A DNA stretch of 8,248 bases from Candidatus Pacearchaeota archaeon. Lineage in GTDB: Archaea > Nanobdellota > Nanobdellia > UBA10117 > JABICX01. The stretch's first letter is position 1; each line of letters begins with the position of its first letter. The notes under the pieces are model-generated. The model made no database searches. It saw only the letters and a program-made list of their open reading frames with translations, and was not told where the DNA came from. Position numbers and translations under genes: made by a program. Positions 5,678 to 8,248 of this stretch are shown in pieces. The stretch is from contig JAFCCX010000012.1 of assembly GCA_017609995.1 (NCBI GenBank), positions 1 to 8,248 of the forward strand, given 5' to 3'.

Positions 5678-6589
5678 ATGGAGCTTACTATAAAGGGAAA
5701 CTTCAACGAAGATTTTGTAAAATCTGCCCTAATGGATGTCCATTTATTGTGGGGAATTCCCCGACATATTGAAGAAGTTCTTGTAATTGATCATCCGCGA
5801 TACTACAAAGCAATTGAAAACAAAATACCAAGAAAGTATCGAAAAGAATTCAAAGCTGTTTACAAAGCAGACCCAACTTCGATGTCAGTTACAGCTGGAA
5901 CATTTGACTTAATTATTATTAGTATTTCTCAAAGACATGAAGCTTACTTGAAAAAAGATAAGAAAGCACTAATTGGTCTTATAACTCATGAATTAATGCA
6001 CATCAAACAAAGAAGAAAGAAACTTGATAGAAAGATTCGTTCTGATGCAATTCGTGCTTTTAGAAAGTTCTCTCCAAAACTTAGTAACTTAAAATATCCT
6101 CACGATAAAGTTGCTGAACTGTTTGCAGATGTTGGTGAAGCTGCAAATTTTACTTTGAAAGACATTTATGATAACATTGAACTTATTGACTGTGGAATGG
6201 GTGAATATATTTTAGAAGATTACAATAATCTTTACAATGTCGATCAAAAGAAAAACAATGCAAGACCTCCTCGATTTTATAAAGACTTAAGAAAAGCTGA
6301 ACAAACACACTTGGAAGTTGTTGCACATGCAATTATGTTTGAATTAAATCTTATGTCTGCAATCTGCCCATTTATTTACATGTATAAGAAAAAGAAATCT
6401 AAGAAAGCAAAAAAACTTGTTGAGTTCATAAACAAATATTATGAAGCTGGAATACCTTACATTGCAATGGCTTTTGACCCAGCAATTCAGTTTGGAAGTA
6501 AGAAGCCAGTCTGGGGTAGCGAATACAGACAAAAATATTTTACATTAATTTTCGAAGGCGTGTATAAACTTCTTAACATTCACTTGTGA
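5678..6589 (+). CDS. HExxH zinc metalloprotease-like protein, family not identified
   Basis: The protein has 303 residues and I do not recognise a named family. HELMH at residues 104-108 lies in a helix with ALIGLITHELMHIKQ, a typical zincin signature with two His ligands and the catalytic Glu. AELFADVGEAA at 146-156 offers Glu147 as a likely third ligand, the gluzincin arrangement. The segment before the motif (TFDLIIISISQRHEAY) looks like the edge strand that usually precedes it. There is no signal peptide and no clear membrane helix apart from a weakly hydrophobic stretch near 219-236, followed by a lysine-rich run. It is probably cytosolic. The ATG at 5678 is preferred over one at 5630 (which overlaps the tldD start) because of the TATA-like spacing. 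It is divergent from tldD, another metalloprotease gene, probably from a shared promoter; a common pathway is only inference. Confidence 0.7.
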   Translation: MELTIKGNFNEDFVKSALMDVHLLWGIPRHIEEVLVIDHPRYYKAIENKIPRKYRKEFKAVYKADPTSMSVTAGTFDLIIISISQRHEAYLKKDKKALIGLITHELMHIKQRRKKLDRKIRSDAIRAFRKFSPKLSNLKYPHDKVAELFADVGEAANFTLKDIYDNIELIDCGMGEYILEDYNNLYNVDQKKNNARPPRFYKDLRKAEQTHLEVVAHAIMFELNLMSAICPFIYMYKKKKSKKAKKLVEFINKYYEAGIPYIAMAFDPAIQFGSKKPVWGSEYRQKYFTLIFEGVYKLLNIHL

Positions 6590-6594
6590 ATAAA

Positions 6595-6602
6595 TTTATA
6601 TA
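6595..6602 (+). promoter_or_regulatory. TATA-like box of the ZIP-like gene
   Basis: TTTATATA is centred about 25 bases before the ATG at 6624, directly after the stop of the HExxH gene. No Shine-Dalgarno sequence is present before the ATG. This suggests the ZIP-like gene has its own leaderless transcript despite the short 34-base gap. Confidence 0.6.
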
Positions 6603-6623
6603 CTTCGAACTATAGTTTCTAGT

Positions 6624-7325
6624 ATGGTCTTGCATCCTATACTTGGAATAGGAATAGTATTTGGTATACTCGTCGGATTTGTACATTACTTTAGTAATAA
6701 AGTTATAGCTGGAAAAAAGTATCATACTGAAATAATGTCTCTTGCCGCCGGAATCTCCTTAACATATCTTTTGCTTTTCCTTTTGCCAGAATTATATGAA
6801 GGAATTGAAACTTTGCAGAAATTGTTGTTCTTGTTTGTGTTGTTCGGTGCACTAGCATTCCACATGGTTGAGAAGTATATCTATCAACATGAAAAAAAGA
6901 ATAAAATAATGCGAGATCTTTCAATTGTGCACGCAGTATCTTTCTTCACTTATCATTTCATTGTAGGAGTTGTTTTAGTTCATTTACTTCAAAGGAATAT
7001 TTTAACTGGTGTTTTATTCTTGCTTCCAATTCTCTCGTTCACGGCAGTTGGTCAGGTTTCTTTAAGAGAAATTCGCGGAAAACTTATTGAAAAGAACTTT
7101 ATCAGAATCGGTTTGTCAGCTGCAACATTAATCGGAGTAATTGAAGCGATTTACTTGCCACTCCCACCTGCAGCATTTTATTCTTTAATGGGTTTTGTAG
7201 CAGGAGCAATGCTTTATCAAGTCATGCGGGAGAATATCCCAAGTGAGAAATATGGCAATGCTATGTGGTTCTTAATGGGTGCATTCATCTATGCAATAAT
7301 TATTATGTTCATTTGGACAATTTAG
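6624..7325 (+). CDS. Divergent ZIP-like metal transporter family membrane protein
   Basis: The protein has 233 residues with about seven or eight hydrophobic segments and short loops. Its layout resembles ZIP (zinc/iron permease) proteins: an early helix with SLAAGISLTYLLLFLLPELYEG (residues 39-60), a charged loop (EKYIYQHEKKNK, 83-94), a central helix with HAVSFFTYHFIVG (103-115), and FVAGAMLYQVMRENIP (191-206), which closely matches the penultimate ZIP helix. The central helix, which normally carries the metal-binding HNxxDG pattern, keeps His103 and His111 but lacks the acidic residue. The second metal-binding helix (usually HExP) is also not recognisable in 125-150. It may transport a different ion or may have lost transport. 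The family call is by pattern, with moderate confidence. It has its own TATA-like box and ends with TAG. Confidence 0.65.
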   Translation: MVLHPILGIGIVFGILVGFVHYFSNKVIAGKKYHTEIMSLAAGISLTYLLLFLLPELYEGIETLQKLLFLFVLFGALAFHMVEKYIYQHEKKNKIMRDLSIVHAVSFFTYHFIVGVVLVHLLQRNILTGVLFLLPILSFTAVGQVSLREIRGKLIEKNFIRIGLSAATLIGVIEAIYLPLPPAAFYSLMGFVAGAMLYQVMRENIPSEKYGNAMWFLMGAFIYAIIIMFIWTI

Positions 7326-7342
7326 TTAACACATAGAAATAC

Positions 7343-7350
7343 TTTTATAG
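7343..7350 (+). promoter_or_regulatory. Possible TATA box of the glutamate-synthase-type gene
   Basis: TTTTATAG in the 115-base gap would place transcription start near 7371, giving a leader of about 70 bases before the ATG at 7441. Unlike the leaderless promoters elsewhere in the window, this leader holds two predicted hairpins and an AGAGGTG (7372-7378) too far from the ATG to act directly as its ribosome-binding site. Confidence 0.4.
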
Positions 7351-7387
7351 GTTCTTTTTAGATTTATTAAAAGAGGTGCAAACTGCT

Positions 7388-7441
7388 CAAATTTGCTTAG
7401 CAAATTTGTTGGTTTTAACTCTCACTAGGTTCGAGTCAAAA
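7388..7441 (+). other. Two leader hairpins before the glutamate-synthase-type gene
   Basis: CAAATTTGC (7388-7396) pairs perfectly with GCAAATTTG (7400-7408) around a TTA loop. A second, imperfect stem pairs TTTTAACTC (7413-7421) with GAGTCAAAA (7433-7441) with one mismatch, taking in the A of the start codon. The order of two adjacent hairpins recalls the elements at 1310-1362 and 2721-2776, but the GGGCCC junction and C/G clamps are missing, so I keep it separate. A role in controlling translation is inference. Confidence 0.5.
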
Positions 7442-8248
7442 TGGTATTTAAATTTAGAGGTCTAAGAAGGCACATGGGTGCTGATTCTATTGTAGGTACA
7501 AGTCATACTTTTCCAGAGCATGTAGGACCAACAGGTGTATGTTCTCAATGTTCTATGGATGGATTGTGTGATATTGGTAAGCGTGCTAGAACTGGTCAAA
7601 CTCTGTTCCCGCAACCATTTGGAACAAGTCAATTTGGTGCAGAGAAAAAAGCAGCTGATTTTAAAGATATTCAAATTCTTTCAGAGCTTTATGGTCCAAG
7701 TATCTTTTTCCCCAAAGTTATCACAGAGCAGAAGCTCGGTGGATTTAAAGTAAAAATGCCTTTAGTTGTTTGCGCAATGGGCTCAACTAAGGTTTCTTAT
7801 CTAAAAGCACCAGCTGTTGCTGCCGGAGCTGCAGCTGCAGGAATTCCATATGTTATTGGTGAAAATGTAATGGTAACTTATGGTGACAAAGGTGTTGAAG
7901 ATATTTACAAAGCTTATATGAAAAATTATGATGGCGAACATGGTGGTTTCCTTGTCCAAGGAAATGCAATTGAAATTAGAAATGGAATCTTTGAGCTTGC
8001 TAAAAAAATTGGTGCTCATGGAATTGAAATTAAGTTCGGTCAAGGAGCAAAACAAGGGCTTGGTGGAGAAATCAAATTCACAGATAAAAAAGATGCTAAA
8101 CGATATGAAAAACTTGGCTACATAATTGAAGAAAATGCAGATGGAACTTTTACAAGACACGCAGATCCAGGAAGCCTAAGTACTAAAGAACTAAAAGACC
8201 TTATGAAGAAATATGCAAAACTTGGCTTACCAATTTGGGTAAAAGTTG
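7441..8248 (+). CDS. FMN-binding glutamate synthase-type protein with an N-terminal Cys cluster (3' partial)
   Basis: The frame is open from the ATG at 7441 to the window end (269 codons plus one base). An N-terminal segment contains Cys34, Cys37 and Cys43 (CSQCSMDGLC), followed by DIGKRARTG, which looks like an iron-sulfur ligand set. The barrel begins near residue 105, with KMPLVVCAMGS and a helix rich in Ala. HGIEIKFGQGAKQGLGG at about 193-209 is the FMN/glutamate-site signature of glutamate synthase domain 2 (usually EIKxxQGAKPGxGG). It is followed by RHADPGSLSTKEL and LGLPIWVKV, which align with the next barrel strand. The family transfers reducing power to 2-oxoglutarate plus ammonia in glutamate synthase, but many archaeal stand-alone members have unproven reactions. 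No amidotransferase domain precedes it. A second ATG at 7474 is possible; 7441 is preferred since the intervening residues look coding. The rest lies beyond the window. Confidence 0.85.
   Translation, partial: MVFKFRGLRRHMGADSIVGTSHTFPEHVGPTGVCSQCSMDGLCDIGKRARTGQTLFPQPFGTSQFGAEKKAADFKDIQILSELYGPSIFFPKVITEQKLGGFKVKMPLVVCAMGSTKVSYLKAPAVAAGAAAAGIPYVIGENVMVTYGDKGVEDIYKAYMKNYDGEHGGFLVQGNAIEIRNGIFELAKKIGAHGIEIKFGQGAKQGLGGEIKFTDKKDAKRYEKLGYIIEENADGTFTRHADPGSLSTKELKDLMKKYAKLGLPIWVKV

Noticed and set aside
7428..7437. tRNA T-arm-like GGTTCGAGTC
   Set aside because: The flanking bases do not form a T stem and no acceptor, D or anticodon arms are present; it is part of the leader hairpin region.
7376..7462. 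Possible short GTG upstream frame over the start of the glutamate-synthase-type gene
   Set aside because: The GTG is itself part of the AGAGGTG motif, has no ribosome-binding site of its own, and runs out of frame into the gene.
7801..8160. Open frame on the minus strand opposite the glutamate-synthase-type gene
   Set aside because: The + strand frame has the FMN-barrel motifs over the same bases; the minus frame is rich in Ser, Phe and Asn without recognisable motifs.

Overview
The window looks like an AT-rich archaeal chromosome segment. TATA-like boxes lie about 22-26 bases upstream of several start codons with almost no leader, as in leaderless archaeal transcripts. The gene content (a COG2403-type GTPase related to cyclic 2,3-diphosphoglycerate synthetase, a TldD/TldE pair, an Fe-S/FMN glutamate-synthase-type protein) also fits an archaeon. 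A Woesearchaeota-like or other DPANN-type genome is my guess, not something the sequence proves. Nothing suggests a phage, plasmid, transposon or CRISPR locus.

Layout. Left end: a 5'-truncated COG2403-type GTPase on the + strand (2-898). It converges with, and overlaps by 8 bases, a minus-strand two-helix K+-channel-like gene (891-1268) whose filter reads TVGVG. Next, also on the minus strand, come an APC-family amino-acid permease (1346-2629, perhaps starting near 2710), a TldE/PmbA gene (2868-4226) and a TldD gene (4213-5631). The tldD frame is interrupted by a single in-frame TAA at 4681-4683. From 5678 everything is on the + strand: an HExxH metalloprotease-like protein, a divergent ZIP-like membrane protein, and a glutamate-synthase-type FMN protein that runs off the right end (7441-8248).

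How the parts relate. tldD and tldE form an operon: they overlap by 14 bases, and tldE has a strong Shine-Dalgarno sequence inside the end of tldD. tldD and the divergent HExxH gene appear to share one palindromic TATA box midway between two leaderless starts. The permease is bracketed by two copies of the same structural motif: a pair of hairpins joined by GGGCCC, with matching clamp and bulge placement but different arm sequences. The upstream copy lies where it could sequester the best ribosome-binding site of the permease. The glutamate-synthase gene also has a structured leader.

The most notable points are the interrupted tldD, whose stop falls between the two halves of the predicted zinc site; the paired-hairpin elements around the permease; and the unresolved permease start, where a strong Shine-Dalgarno sequence is followed by ATC rather than ATG. 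No wholly new multi-gene system is evident.
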